From: Pseudomonas inefficax
GTDB lineage: Bacteria; Pseudomonadota; Gammaproteobacteria; Pseudomonadales; Pseudomonadaceae
Assembly: GCF_900277125.1 (NCBI RefSeq)
Contig: NZ_OPYN01000150.1
Span: 129,383-193,382, forward strand
DNA: 64,000 nt
Reading direction: 5' to 3'
This document shows positions 15,072-24,275 of the stretch, in pieces. The position numbers and the translations under genes are program-made. The first letter of the stretch is position 1. Every line of letters begins with the position of its first letter. Below the pieces are notes generated by a model. The model worked only from the letters and a program-made list of their open reading frames with translations. It was not told the origin of the DNA and did no database searches.

Positions 15072-16611
15072 CCTTGACCTCCGCCAACCTGTGCCCAGCC
15101 GCAGCGCTGCGTTGCAGGCGCCAGCCCAGGCTGCCGGCCAGCAAGGCGCTGGCTAGCAGTGCCAGATCCACACCGGCCACCGCCCACAAACCCTGGCTGA
15201 GCGCCCGCCACGGATGATCGCCGGTGCTCCAGGCGTTCGACAGCACGGCCAGCAACGCCAGCACGCTGATCGCCAGGCACTGCGCCGCCCAAGGCGCGCG
15301 GGCCTGCGCGCAACGGCCAATCACCCACAGCGCGTGCAGCCCCGCCAGCAACCAGGCGGCGAAGAAAACCCGCACCTCCCAATCGGCACGCCCGCTCAGG
15401 GTCAACGGCAAGCAGCGGTTTGCCACCAGCATGGCCAAGGTGGCAAGGGGCAAGCCGGTGATCAGTACGCTGCACAACAGGGTCATCGCCATCCCGCCCC
15501 GGTCCCGGGCCGCCTGCTGCAGGCGGCGCTTGGCCAGCCAGTACAGCAGGCCGCTGGCGAGCATCACGCAACCGCTGATGCCTGCGAAAAAGTACAGGGC
15601 GCGTAAGCCGGGCTGATGGAAGTGCGCTACATGCAACCCGGCCAGCACATCAAGGGTCGCAGCTGCGGGCGGCAGCCGCGACGCATGTAGCAGCCGTCCG
15701 CTGGCGCCCTCGAAGTACAGGGTCTGGCCGTCCAGGCTCAGGCGGTCGGCCACGCTGCGACTGACCTCTACATAGGCATTGGCGTCCCCCGGATGCCAGA
15801 CCCTGACGAACGCTGGCGCACCGCCACCCCAGTGCTGGCGGGCCTCGACCAGCATACCGTCGATGGAAGCCAATCGCCCCGGCGTTCCCGCCGCCGGCCG
15901 GCTGAAGGCGGCGTTGGCCTGCACCGCGAACTGCTCGGCCTGGCCTGGATACAGCGCATCGATGGCAGCCGGCAGGTACAGCGGGAACAGGATCAGCAGG
16001 CCGCTCAGCAGAATCAGCGCGTGGAACGGCAAGGCGAACACGCCGGTCAGGTTGTGCAGGTCGAGCAAGCGCCGCGGCGCCTTGTATGCGCGCAGGGTGA
16101 ACAAATCCTGAAACAAACGCGTGTGGATGCACACCCCTGCGATCAGGGCGATCAATCCGACCATCGCTGCCAGGCCCAGCAGCCGGGCACCGAGGTTCCA
16201 GGCATTGATGTTCAGGGTGTAATGAAGGCGGTAGAAAAAGTCACCGCCACGGCTACCGGCAGCAGACACTTCACCGTCGTTGCCAGGCAGCAGGAACCTA
16301 CTGAAGCCTTCGCGCTCGACGCTCCAGGCCTGAAAACGCAGCAGTGGGCGGCGAGCATCGGGTAACTCCACATACCACTGCAACAGCGCCTTGCCCTCGC
16401 TCAAGCCGGCCACCCGTGGCAACACCTGCCGGTCCAGCGACAGCGGCGCGGCCGTCGGCGGCACACGCAGCGCCGGCAGCATCCAGCGGTCCAGTTCGCG
16501 GTCGTACAACGCAAGGCTACCCATGAAAAACGCGATGAACAACAACGCGGAAAACCCCAGGCCCAGCACCCTATGCGCCCACAGCATGGCCTGGCGGAGA
16601 TTGTCGAACAT
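15064..16611 (-). CDS. PepSY-associated TM-helix protein (siderophore-iron reductase type)
   Basis: This 515-aa inner-membrane protein has an N-terminal helix (WAHRVLGLGFSALLFIAFFMG), a periplasmic PepSY part, LDLHNLTGVFALPFHALILL with a conserved His, LHVAHFHQPGLRALYFFAGISG, and further C-terminal helices. Conserved histidines in membrane segments suggest haem or metal handling; family members are proposed to reduce iron released from siderophores. The ATG at 16611 overlaps the DUF3649 stop (TGATG), and the frame further upstream only reads through that gene in another frame. Neighbours on both sides belong to the same iron cluster. Repression by Fur through the cluster promoters is expected but not shown. 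Confidence 0.8.
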   Translation of the reverse strand: MFDNLRQAMLWAHRVLGLGFSALLFIAFFMGSLALYDRELDRWMLPALRVPPTAAPLSLDRQVLPRVAGLSEGKALLQWYVELPDARRPLLRFQAWSVEREGFSRFLLPGNDGEVSAAGSRGGDFFYRLHYTLNINAWNLGARLLGLAAMVGLIALIAGVCIHTRLFQDLFTLRAYKAPRRLLDLHNLTGVFALPFHALILLSGLLILFPLYLPAAIDALYPGQAEQFAVQANAAFSRPAAGTPGRLASIDGMLVEARQHWGGGAPAFVRVWHPGDANAYVEVSRSVADRLSLDGQTLYFEGASGRLLHASRLPPAAATLDVLAGLHVAHFHQPGLRALYFFAGISGCVMLASGLLYWLAKRRLQQAARDRGGMAMTLLCSVLITGLPLATLAMLVANRCLPLTLSGRADWEVRVFFAAWLLAGLHALWVIGRCAQARAPWAAQCLAISVLALLAVLSNAWSTGDHPWRALSQGLWAVAGVDLALLASALLAGSLGWRLQRSAAAGHRLAEVKDA

Positions 16612-16919
16612 CACCCCGCCCCCACCAGCACATGCGCCAGGGCCAGTAGCGCCAGCGACACGCAGGCCAGGCAAAGAGCGTTGCGCACGGCCCGGCGGGC
16701 ACACAGCAACCAGAGCACCAGTGGCGGGTAGAGCACGAAGGCGCCAATCGAACTGCTCAGCACTGCCTCGCTTGGCGCTTGCCCAAGCCACGCCAGGGCC
16801 AGCGCGGCCATGGCGCTGAATGGCCAGATGTACAGGTAGCTCAGCAGCAGGGCCAGTAACAGCCACAACGCGCGCTCTCGGTCTCGAGCGATTTTCTTGT
16901 ACGACGCCGGTCGTTTCAC
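16611..16919 (-). CDS. DUF3649 small membrane protein
   Basis: This 102-aa protein has three likely helices (ALWLLLALLLSYLYIWPFSAM; SSIGAFVLYPPLVLWLLCA; ALCLACVSLALLALAHVLV). It lies between the TonB receptor gene (31-base gap) and the PepSY gene (1-base overlap). The order receptor, DUF3649, PepSY, DUF3325 recurs in Pseudomonas siderophore loci. It probably supports inner-membrane steps of iron acquisition; no catalytic motif is visible. Confidence 0.75.
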   Translation of the reverse strand: MKRPASYKKIARDRERALWLLLALLLSYLYIWPFSAMAALALAWLGQAPSEAVLSSSIGAFVLYPPLVLWLLCARRAVRNALCLACVSLALLALAHVLVGAG

Positions 16920-16950
16920 CCTGCTCTCCTCATCCCTTCACGGCGGTTCT

Positions 16951-19368
16951 TCAGAACCTGGCGCGCAGGGTCAAGGAGACCGCACGGGGGTCACCGAAGA
17001 TGTTCCCGTCCTGGAAGGTGTTGATGCGCTGGTAGTACTTCTTGTTGGTCAGGTTGGTGGCAAGCAGGTCCGCCGACAGATGCTCGTCGAGCTGGTAGCC
17101 GACACCCGCGTCGTACAGCGCGTAGCCACTCTGTTGTAGTTTGGTGCCGTCCATGTCGATGCTGGGGACGTACAGTTTGTTGTAGGTTTCGCTGACAACG
17201 CTCACGCCGCCCTGCACGCTCCACTTTTCAAGCTCACCGGGCAACTTGTAAAGGGTCCAGACCCGCAACATGTTCTTCGGCAAATAGGTTTGCAACTGCT
17301 CGTTAGGGCTGTCGTAGCGCTTGTAGGTGTGGGCGAAGTTGGCAGTGAGGAACCAGTCAGGCGTCACCTGCCCGCTCACTTCCATCTCGTAGCCACGGGT
17401 GCGTGCCTTGCCGCCGGCTACCACGGCCCGCGAGTTCGGGTCGTTCATGTCGGGGATGGCGCGGTTCTCTTCCTCGATCTGGAAGGCCGCCAGCGAGGCG
17501 TTCACCGCGCCGTCGAGGAATTCGCCCTTGATGCCGAGCTCATGCTGCTTGCCCTCGATCGGATCGATGATGCTGTTGTTGATATCCAGGTTGCTGACCG
17601 GCTGCGGGTTGAACACCTCGGCGTAGTTGGCATACAGCGAGTAATTGTCGTTCAGCTCGTAGATCAACCCGTAGAACGGGGTGAACTTCTGCGACTCGCT
17701 CTGGCTGGCCTTTTCCGACGGCGAGCCGGCTTCCGGCTGGTGCTGGCTGCGGTGCATGTCAAGCCAGGTGACACGGCCGCCAAGTACCAGGGTCAATGGG
17801 TCGCTCAGGCTCAGGCGCATGTTGCCGTAGACCGCCTTGGAGCGGGTGTTGGCAACGTTGGTGGGCAGGCGATCGGAATCGGGGAATGCCGGGAACGGGA
17901 AGTCCGCCTGCGGATCGTACAGGTCCACATCACCAAGGAAGCTGGAGTAGTAGCCGCCGTTGGAGGAGAACTCCGAACGGGAGTAGTTGGTGCCCACCAG
18001 CAGCTTGTGCTCCCGGCCGAACAGGCTGAACGGGCCGTCGGCGTACAGGTCCACTTCGTCCTGCTTCTCGCGGTAGTCGAACATGATCGAGTTCATCGAC
18101 ACCAGGTTATCGGCCGGGTCGATACCACCGCCATTGCGGGCATAGGCCTGGGTCAGATCGTAGTTGTTGTCGGCATGGCGCACCGCGAGTTTGGTCTTCC
18201 AGCCGCCACCAAGCTGATGCTCAAGCTCGGTGAATACCGAAGTGCTCCAGAAGTAGTCGCGGTTCCAGTTGGCGCCGTAGAAGTTCTTGCGCGAGACGTC
18301 CGGCAGCGACATGGCCGCTTCGCCCGCGGCGTTGGTGTAGCGGAACGCCGGCAGCGAGCGCTGGGCGCCGCGAATGTCGGTATTCTGGTTGCTGGCACCG
18401 ATGGTCCAGACAGTATCTGGGGTCAGGTCGATATCGACGATGCCGTAGGCCTGGTTCGACTCTCGCTTGCCGCTGCCATCGTAGGGGAAGGCCTGGTTGT
18501 GCTGGCTGAGCACCAGGCGGCCACGGACGTTGCCGGCCTCGGTCAGCGGGCCGGTGACGTCGACCATGCCACGGTAGTTGTCCCAGGAGCCGGCGCTGAC
18601 TTCGGCCGATACCGCCGCGTCGGCCAGCGGGCGCTTGCGTATCAGGTTGATGCTGCCGCCCGCCCCACCGGCGCCGGTCAGGCTGCCGGATGGCCCCTTG
18701 AGCACCTCGACGCGGTCGTACATGGTCAGGTCCGGAGACAGGAAGATCCGGTTATCCATGGTGGTCGGCGTGCCGTCCAGCTGCAGCGAAGTTATCTCGA
18801 AGCCACGCGAGAAGAAGCTCAGGCGGCTGGCATCGATGCGTTGCACAGTCACGCCGCCGACCTCACCCAGCGCATCCTCTAGGGTATAGAGGTTCTGCTT
18901 CTGGATCCGCTCCTGGCCGATCACGTTGATCGTCTGCGGCACCTCCCGCAGGTGCAGGGGAACCTTGGTACCCACCGAAAAAGTCGGCGCGCTGGTCTGC
19001 ATGCCGACGATCGACATCGCTGGCAGCTCCAGCTGCGCGCCGTCCTGCGCCACGGGCAACAGGTTCCAGCTACCGCTCGATGTGACCTCCAGGCGCAGTC
19101 CACTCCCCTGCAGTGCCAGCTCCATTGCCTGCTGCGTGGTCATCTGCCCGCGTACCGGCTGGGCAGTCTTGCCCTCGATGAGTGCGGGCGATATCGAGAG
19201 CACGTTGCCGGTTTCCCGGGCGATGCGAGTCAGGGTGCTGCCCAATGGCGCGGCGGGCAGGTCGAAGCTATGACTGACCTGTTCGTTCTGGGCGACGGCT
19301 TGCCAGGACAGGCCTGCAAGGGCAATGGCGGCAGCCAGGGCATGAGGGCGGAGCGAAGGATGGGACAT
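16951..19368 (-). CDS. TonB-dependent siderophore receptor with STN signalling domain
   Basis: This 805-aa outer-membrane protein has a signal peptide ending near VAQ (residue 26). An STN domain at about 33-115 (FDLPAAPLGSTLTRIARETG) contacts FecR. A plug follows from about 125 (EVPQTINVIGQERIQKQNL; DRVEVLKGPSGSLTGAGGAG), then a long beta-barrel ending in a terminal Phe. The STN domain plus the fecI-fecR genes just upstream make it a transducing ferric-siderophore receptor of the FpvA/FecA type, inducing its own expression through the sigma factor. The substrate cannot be read from sequence; a xenosiderophore is likely because no biosynthesis genes are near. Length is normal and no frame damage is seen. 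Confidence 0.9.
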   Translation of the reverse strand: MSHPSLRPHALAAAIALAGLSWQAVAQNEQVSHSFDLPAAPLGSTLTRIARETGNVLSISPALIEGKTAQPVRGQMTTQQAMELALQGSGLRLEVTSSGSWNLLPVAQDGAQLELPAMSIVGMQTSAPTFSVGTKVPLHLREVPQTINVIGQERIQKQNLYTLEDALGEVGGVTVQRIDASRLSFFSRGFEITSLQLDGTPTTMDNRIFLSPDLTMYDRVEVLKGPSGSLTGAGGAGGSINLIRKRPLADAAVSAEVSAGSWDNYRGMVDVTGPLTEAGNVRGRLVLSQHNQAFPYDGSGKRESNQAYGIVDIDLTPDTVWTIGASNQNTDIRGAQRSLPAFRYTNAAGEAAMSLPDVSRKNFYGANWNRDYFWSTSVFTELEHQLGGGWKTKLAVRHADNNYDLTQAYARNGGGIDPADNLVSMNSIMFDYREKQDEVDLYADGPFSLFGREHKLLVGTNYSRSEFSSNGGYYSSFLGDVDLYDPQADFPFPAFPDSDRLPTNVANTRSKAVYGNMRLSLSDPLTLVLGGRVTWLDMHRSQHQPEAGSPSEKASQSESQKFTPFYGLIYELNDNYSLYANYAEVFNPQPVSNLDINNSIIDPIEGKQHELGIKGEFLDGAVNASLAAFQIEEENRAIPDMNDPNSRAVVAGGKARTRGYEMEVSGQVTPDWFLTANFAHTYKRYDSPNEQLQTYLPKNMLRVWTLYKLPGELEKWSVQGGVSVVSETYNKLYVPSIDMDGTKLQQSGYALYDAGVGYQLDEHLSADLLATNLTNKKYYQRINTFQDGNIFGDPRAVSLTLRARF

Positions 19369-19448
19369 GGGGCGTCGGCTCGTCTGGGTGATCGTTCATA
19401 GCCAGGACACCCGAAATCGGGAACCCCCTCATCGCACTGAAAAAAAAT

Positions 19449-20411
19449 TTACTTCACGTCGATCCGGGTCAGCCAGAAGCCCAGGGTGTCGACCCGGATC
19501 GGCAGCGTCTCCCTCAGCGAAGCCAAGGTGCGCGTCATGTCGTCCACAAGAAAGGTACCGAATACCCGGACCTGAGCAGCTTGCGGGCTGATGCGCAGCA
19601 GGCCGCCGTAATATGGGCGCAGGGCTTCCACCAGCTCGCCCAAGGGTTCGTCCCGGGCTTCGATACGCCCCTGTACCCAGTCATCGCGAGTACGCATCGA
19701 CGGTGCCACTGCCACACTGCCCCGGCGGTCGAAGGCAAAGGCCTGGCCCGCCTCCACTCGCCGGGCGCTGCCGTCGGCAGTGGTCAGCAGTACGCTGTGC
19801 TGCTGGACCGAAACCAGGCAGCGCTCAGACTCCTGGCGCACCATGAAGCGGGTGCCCAGCGCGCGTACCTCGCCATGAGCGGTGGCGACAATCAGCGGCC
19901 GTGCGCGATCAGGCGCTACCTGCACCTGCAGGTCACCCGCGCGCAGCACTACCCGACGCTGCCGAGCGTCGAAGCGGATATCGGCCGCACTGCGGGCGTT
20001 GAGGCTCAGACGGCTGCCATCGGTAAGCATCAGGGTCTTGCGCTCGCCGGTGGCGGTGTGGGCGTCGGCCAGCAGGTCGGCCACCGGGGCCAGGCGGTTG
20101 AGTACACCGACGCCACCGGCGCCCAGCAGCAAGAGTGCCAGGCCCTTGCCCAGCAGGTTTCGCCGCGAAGGGTTGGGCATCGCGCGCAAGGCACGGCTGG
20201 CCACCTGTACTTGCCCTGGCAGCCCCTGCAGATCAGCCAGCGCAGTCTCGAGCACACCGTTCACCCGTTGCCACGCGGCCCGATGCTCGGCGCAGTGCTG
20301 GTGCCATTGCGCGAACGCCTGATGCGCGGGGTCGCTGGCCGGCAGGTGCTCCAGGCGCAGCATCCAGTCGATGGCCTCGTGCAGCAGCAGCTCAGGGGTT
20401 TGGCTGCTCAT
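19449..20411 (-). CDS. fecR: FecR-family anti-sigma regulator
   Basis: This 320-aa protein begins with the DUF4880 cytoplasmic segment (AIDWMLRLEHLPASDPAHQAF, W-containing). A single membrane helix follows (LGKGLALLLLGAGGVGVL), then a periplasmic FecR domain (RKTLMLTDGSRLSLNARSA; GEVRALGTRFMV). The C-terminal part (LRISPQAAQVRVFGTFLVDD) should bind the receptor's STN domain. The start at 20411 overlaps the sigma-factor stop by 4 bases (ATGA). It controls the adjacent sigma factor and passes the ferric-siderophore signal from the receptor. Confidence 0.9.
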   Translation of the reverse strand: MSSQTPELLLHEAIDWMLRLEHLPASDPAHQAFAQWHQHCAEHRAAWQRVNGVLETALADLQGLPGQVQVASRALRAMPNPSRRNLLGKGLALLLLGAGGVGVLNRLAPVADLLADAHTATGERKTLMLTDGSRLSLNARSAADIRFDARQRRVVLRAGDLQVQVAPDRARPLIVATAHGEVRALGTRFMVRQESERCLVSVQQHSVLLTTADGSARRVEAGQAFAFDRRGSVAVAPSMRTRDDWVQGRIEARDEPLGELVEALRPYYGGLLRISPQAAQVRVFGTFLVDDMTRTLASLRETLPIRVDTLGFWLTRIDVK

Positions 20412-20914
20412 GTGCCGGCGCCGCTCAGGCAATGCAGGAAGGCGCGGCGCAGGTCGCGCTCCACGGTGGCGAGGGAAATGCCCAGTTGCCGGGCGATCTG
20501 CGGCTGAGGCAGGCCATCCAGGCGACTGAGAATGAAGACATGGCGCACCCGCAGCGGCAGGCCGTGCAGCATCTGGTCTATCTGAACCAGCGCTTCGTGC
20601 ACCAGCGCGAGTTCTTCTTCGGAGGGGGCACAGGCCTCCATGAAGTTGGCCAGCTCTTCCAGGTACGCCCTTTCCAGCGCTCGACGACGAAACAGGTTGC
20701 TCAGCAGGCGCCGTGCGACGGTGGCGAGAAAAGCACGCGGCTCCTCGATGGCGACCGGCTGCGGCGCTTTCATGACCCGCAGAAAGGTGTCCTGGGCCAA
20801 GTCTGCAGCATCGTGCGGGCATTGCAGGCGACGATAGAGCCAAGTCCTCAGCCAACGATGGTTGGTGCCGTAGAGCTCGGAGAACGCATCTTTGACGGGT
20901 TGGTAATCTGCCAC
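20408..20914 (-). CDS. fecI: FecI-family ECF sigma factor
   Basis: This 168-aa protein has sigma region 2 (DAADLAQDTFLRVM, 36-49; ARRLLSNLFRR) and region 4 (LPLRVRHVFILSRLDGLPQPQIA and LGISLATVERDLRRA). This is the FecI/PvdS branch of ECF sigma factors that drive iron-receptor genes. The 4-base overlap with fecR and the receptor downstream define the usual FecI-FecR-FecA surface-signalling unit. A Fur-like site lies immediately upstream, so low iron should switch it on. Confidence 0.92.
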   Translation of the reverse strand: MADYQPVKDAFSELYGTNHRWLRTWLYRRLQCPHDAADLAQDTFLRVMKAPQPVAIEEPRAFLATVARRLLSNLFRRRALERAYLEELANFMEACAPSEEELALVHEALVQIDQMLHGLPLRVRHVFILSRLDGLPQPQIARQLGISLATVERDLRRAFLHCLSGAGT

Positions 20915-20927
20915 GACGACACCGCAC

Positions 20928-20954
20928 TAATGATATTTCTTCTCATTATTATCT
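20928..20954 (-). promoter_or_regulatory. Fur-like box upstream of fecI
   Basis: The minus strand reads GATAATAATGAG then AAGAAATATCATT, an AT-rich imperfect repeat close to the GATAATGAT-AATCATTATC Fur consensus. It lies 14 bases from the fecI start codon. Confidence 0.6.
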
Positions 20955-21064
20955 TCGGTTCGGGCTTTACACAACCTCCAAGGTCTTCAAAGTGACCCGG
21001 CAAGGCTTGACCCTACCGTAAGGGGCAGACTTTACCCTTGGCACTTCATTACCTGGAGTTTGTC

Positions 21065-21643
21065 ATGAAGAGCAAACGCATGCTCGTAATCCTCGGCCAC
21101 CCTTCGAACGACAGCTTTTGCGGCGCTGTGTCCGAACGTTATGTCGAGGCTGCCAAGCAAGCAGGCCACGAGGTGCGCCTGCTGCGCCTGGGCACCCTGG
21201 ACTTCGATCCGGTCTTGCACGATGGCTATAACCAGATCCAGTCGCTTGAGCCCGATTTGATCGACGCACAGAACGACATTACCTGGGCCGAACACCTGAC
21301 ATTGGTGTACCCGATCTGGTGGGGCGGCATCCCGGCGTTGCTCAAGGGGTTCTTCGACCGCGTGTTTCTGCCCGGTTTTGCCTTCAAGTACCGCAAGGGC
21401 TCGCCCTTCCCGGATAAGCTGCTCAAGGGCCGCACGGCTCACCTTCTGGTGACCATGGACACGCCGCCGTGGTACTACCGGTGGGTGTATCGCATGCCGG
21501 GCCTGCACCAAATGCGCAAGACCACCCTGGAGTTCTGCGGCATAAAACCCCTGAAAACCCTGACCTTCGGTCCGGTACTGGGCTCCAAGCCGGAACAGCG
21601 TGAAGCCTGGCTCAAACAAGTCCAGGCAGTCGCCAGCCGCTGA
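21065..21643 (+). CDS. Flavodoxin-fold NAD(P)H oxidoreductase
   Basis: This 192-aa protein belongs to the NQO1/KefF/MdaB-like FMN reductases. MLVILGHPSNDSFC at the start forms the first strand and phosphate loop, and LVYPIWWGGIPALLKGFFDRVF is the family signature near the flavin. Such enzymes reduce quinones by two electrons and protect against electrophiles. The ATG at 21065 is chosen because CTGGAG sits 9-14 bases upstream; a start 9 codons earlier has no such site. The MerR gene 165 bases downstream may be its regulator. Confidence 0.8.
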   Translation: MKSKRMLVILGHPSNDSFCGAVSERYVEAAKQAGHEVRLLRLGTLDFDPVLHDGYNQIQSLEPDLIDAQNDITWAEHLTLVYPIWWGGIPALLKGFFDRVFLPGFAFKYRKGSPFPDKLLKGRTAHLLVTMDTPPWYYRWVYRMPGLHQMRKTTLEFCGIKPLKTLTFGPVLGSKPEQREAWLKQVQAVASR

Positions 21644-21726
21644 CCGGCCCCGGTCGGGCCGCGCACCTGCGCTGCCCAGCCGAGCCTCCCTGCTGTGACA
21701 CCTTGTCCAACCTGGCTTCCCACCCC

Positions 21727-21767
21727 TTGACGCTTGTGCAAAGATTTGCGCGCTTGTAAAAGCGCGC
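21727..21767 (+). promoter_or_regulatory. MerR-gene promoter with perfect inverted repeat
   Basis: TTGACG (21727-21732) is a plausible -35. A perfect repeat GCGCGCTT-GTAA-AAGCGCGC occupies 21748-21767, across the position of the -10. The placement fits an autoregulatory MerR operator, but a structural role in the mRNA leader is possible. Confidence 0.5.
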
Positions 21768-21807
21768 GACATCTTCTTGCTTCTGATGCGTCAAAAAAGG
21801 GATTTTC

Positions 21808-22191
21808 ATGTACATCGGCAAAGCCGCCCAGCTGGCGGGCACCACCGTCAAGAGCATTCGACATTACGAAGAAATCGGCCTGTTGCCTCCCCCGCAACGC
21901 GAAGGCAAGTACCGCATCTACAACCAGCAAAGCGTAGAGCTGCTGACCTTCATCAAATGCGCTCAGCAACTCGGTTTCAAGCTCAAGGAAATGCAGGCCA
22001 TTCTGCAGGATCATCGTGGCCAGGAGCTGCCCTGGGATCTGGCCATGCAGGCCATCGATAACAAAAAGCAGGAATTGATGGGGCAGATCCAGGCCTTGCA
22101 GCAAGTGCATGACGGCTTGGTTGAGTTTGAGCTGAGCCTCAAAGATGCTCAGATGCAATGCCAGTTCGAACACCTGGAAAAAGCCCGCTGA
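21808..22191 (+). CDS. MerR-family transcriptional regulator
   Basis: This 127-aa protein has the winged helix MYIGKAAQLAGTTVKSIRHY, then EEIGLLPPPQREGKYRIYNQ, a coiled-coil dimerisation helix (AIDNKKQELMGQIQALQQVH) and a short C-terminus. The C-terminus has a single cysteine (C138-type pairs are absent), so it is not a classical metal sensor and resembles the small redox/organic-ligand MerR members. AAAAGGGATTT precedes the ATG. It probably binds the palindrome in its own promoter and may control the oxidoreductase gene upstream. Confidence 0.85.
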   Translation: MYIGKAAQLAGTTVKSIRHYEEIGLLPPPQREGKYRIYNQQSVELLTFIKCAQQLGFKLKEMQAILQDHRGQELPWDLAMQAIDNKKQELMGQIQALQQVHDGLVEFELSLKDAQMQCQFEHLEKAR

Positions 22192-22451
22192 ATCCGCACC
22201 GCCGCCCCTTAACGGCCATGGCCCCCGGCGATTCAGCCTGGCATGGGCTCCCCCCCGGCTGCTCGCCAACTTGCACTGCTGGCTGCGGCACAATCGAGGC
22301 AATTTTTCAGCCTGTATTCAAGGACGCAGCGAATCAGCATTCAGTACCGCCTGACTTGTTGGTCTGAACTTTGCTGTCCGCCCTGGCTTCCCCTGCATAC
22401 CTGGCACGCAAACATGCGGCTGAAGGCAATCCACCTACAGGGGTTCGCAAT

Positions 22452-23777
22452 ATGATCGATCAAGCGACAGGCATGAAAGCAGGTGAACGCTATCGCGTGG
22501 AAAACATCGAGCGGGCGCATCAGTTCCCAGGCTTCTTTCAAGACGGCAAGTATTACCTGGGCCCTGAGCTTTTGACCGCCGTTGGCTGGATCGAAGGTAC
22601 GCGTTTCATCTACGACAGCGTGGATGCCGAAGGCGAACCGGTGTTTCCGAACCGGGAGGCAGGCACGGTTGAAGGGCTGACGTTGACCTTGGTCGATGGT
22701 ACCGCCCTTGAAATCTCCAGGATCGAGGCCAGCGAAACGTTCGCGCCACTCGACGAGCACAACAAGTCTGCCACAGAGCGCGAATCGCACCGCGAGGGCT
22801 ACCCAAGCAGAGGGCCGCTGCGCGGCAAAGTCGTGGTGATAACTGGCGCTTCCAGCGGTATCGGCCGTGCCACCGCGCACGCATTTGCCTGCAAGGGGGC
22901 TCGCCTGGTGCTCGCTGCGCGGGATGAAGAAGCGCTGTTCGACGTCCTGGACGAATGCACCGACTGCGGTACGGATGCCATAGCGATCACGACCGACGTC
23001 ACCCGCAACGACCAGGTGCAAGCGCTGGCCGCCCAGGCTGCAGAATTTGGCCACGGACGGATCGATATCTGGATCAACAACGCCGGCGTTGGCGCGGTCG
23101 GCAATTTCGAGGCAACACCACTGGAGGCCCATGAGCAGGTCATTCAGACTGACCTGATGGGTTACCTGCGCGGCGCTTTTGTAGCCCTTCCTCTCTTCAA
23201 GCGCCAAGGCAGCGGCATCCTGATCAATACGCTGTCCCTGGGCAGTTGGGTGGCCCAACCCTATGCAGCCGCGTACTCGGCGAGCAAGTTCGGCTTGCGT
23301 GGCCTGACAGAGGCACTGCGAGGGGAATTGACGGAGTTTCCCGACATCCACGTGTGCGATATCTATCCGGCAGTCATGGACACACCGGGCTTTCGAGACG
23401 GCGGCAACTACACAGGACATGCGCTGACGCCTCCAGGCCCTGTATATGATCCCGAACTTGTGGCAAAGGCCATGGTGGCCTGCGCAATATCACCTCGAGC
23501 TCACACCACGGTCGGCGCCACGGCTCGCCTCGCGCATCTGGCCAGCTACCTGGTACCAGGCCTGCCTCTGTTATCGGGGTGGCTGACGCGCCGGGGGATA
23601 AACCGTAGCCCGAAAGCCGAAACCTCATCAGGCAACCTCTTTGAGCCGCCGAGTGGCAGGAGGAGTATCGACGGGGGCTGGAGGAAGTCAAAAGACAAGA
23701 CGCCAATACTAATCGGCGCAGCGGCGCTTGGAATGATCGTAGGTTTTGCGATCACCCATTCACGCCGCAGGAGCTGA
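22452..23777 (+). CDS. SDR-family oxidoreductase with extra N-terminal region and C-terminal helix
   Basis: This 441-aa protein is longer than usual. Residues 1-120 are not recognised and contain a compact, Gly/Glu-rich segment (FQDGKYYLGPELLTAVGWIEG). A classical short-chain dehydrogenase follows from about 125: TGASSGIGR at 131-139, NNAGVG, and the Y-x3-K catalytic pair in YSASKFG. The end is hydrophobic (ILIGAAALGMIVGFAI) followed by SRRRS, a likely membrane anchor. GGGG lies about 10 bases before the ATG at 22452. The N-terminal part may be a cofactor or substrate module or a fusion. The substrate is unknown; the neighbouring KGG gene and antiporter suggest a stress role. Confidence 0.75.
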   Translation: MIDQATGMKAGERYRVENIERAHQFPGFFQDGKYYLGPELLTAVGWIEGTRFIYDSVDAEGEPVFPNREAGTVEGLTLTLVDGTALEISRIEASETFAPLDEHNKSATERESHREGYPSRGPLRGKVVVITGASSGIGRATAHAFACKGARLVLAARDEEALFDVLDECTDCGTDAIAITTDVTRNDQVQALAAQAAEFGHGRIDIWINNAGVGAVGNFEATPLEAHEQVIQTDLMGYLRGAFVALPLFKRQGSGILINTLSLGSWVAQPYAAAYSASKFGLRGLTEALRGELTEFPDIHVCDIYPAVMDTPGFRDGGNYTGHALTPPGPVYDPELVAKAMVACAISPRAHTTVGATARLAHLASYLVPGLPLLSGWLTRRGINRSPKAETSSGNLFEPPSGRRSIDGGWRKSKDKTPILIGAAALGMIVGFAITHSRRRS

Positions 23778-23977
23778 ACAATTGTGCTGTCAAACTCGAC
23801 GCAAGGCGGATCAGTTCCAAAAGTTGGCGAACAAAGCTCTGCGGCGCCACAAATGCTCGCACGGGTTCTTTCGCGCAACCCGTCGGCCCAAGCGCAAAGC
23901 CGGGGAGCAAATCGCTCTCTGCTTGAAGTCGGAGTTGAACACAGACTTTCCTGTGTGACGACATGAGGTGAAAGATC

Positions 23978-24196
23978 ATGGCTGACAACCAAAGCAATCG
24001 TGGCCGCCAAGGTGGTTCCGCACAGAACAATCCAGGCAATTTCGCCAACGACCGTGAAAAGGCGTCGGAGGCAGGTCGCAAAGGCGGCCAGAGCTCCGGG
24101 GGCAACTTTGCCAACGACCGTGAACGCGCCTCCGAGGCTGGGCGCAAAGGCGGAGAGAACAGCCACGGCGGCGGCCGTGGTAGCGAAAACCGCTAA
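23978..24196 (+). CDS. KGG-repeat stress-induced protein
   Basis: This 72-aa, very hydrophilic protein has two near-identical units (NFANDREKASEAGRKGG and NFANDRERASEAGRKGG) and a Gly/Ser-rich tail. This is the KGG motif of YciG/Con-10-type general stress proteins. GAGGTGAA is positioned well before the ATG. A strong terminator follows 14 bases after the stop, so it is probably monocistronic. The biochemical role is unknown; family members accumulate in stationary phase or under RpoS. Confidence 0.85.
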   Translation: MADNQSNRGRQGGSAQNNPGNFANDREKASEAGRKGGQSSGGNFANDRERASEAGRKGGENSHGGGRGSENR

Positions 24197-24210
24197 CTTG
24201 AAATGAGTTC

Positions 24211-24240
24211 GGCCAGGGTGCATGGCACCCTGGCCTTTTT
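24211..24240 (+). terminator. Rho-independent terminator of the KGG gene
   Basis: GGCCAGGGTG-CATGG-CACCCTGGCC forms a 10-bp stem followed by five T residues. It also faces the antiporter end at 24276. Confidence 0.9.
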
Positions 24241-24275
24241 CTGTAATTGACCAAACGTCCTGCGGCGTTTTCAAG

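Noticed and set aside
17290..18882. A 530-codon open frame on the + strand
   Set aside because: It is antisense to the TonB-dependent receptor and consists of Val/Gly/Gln-rich low-information text.
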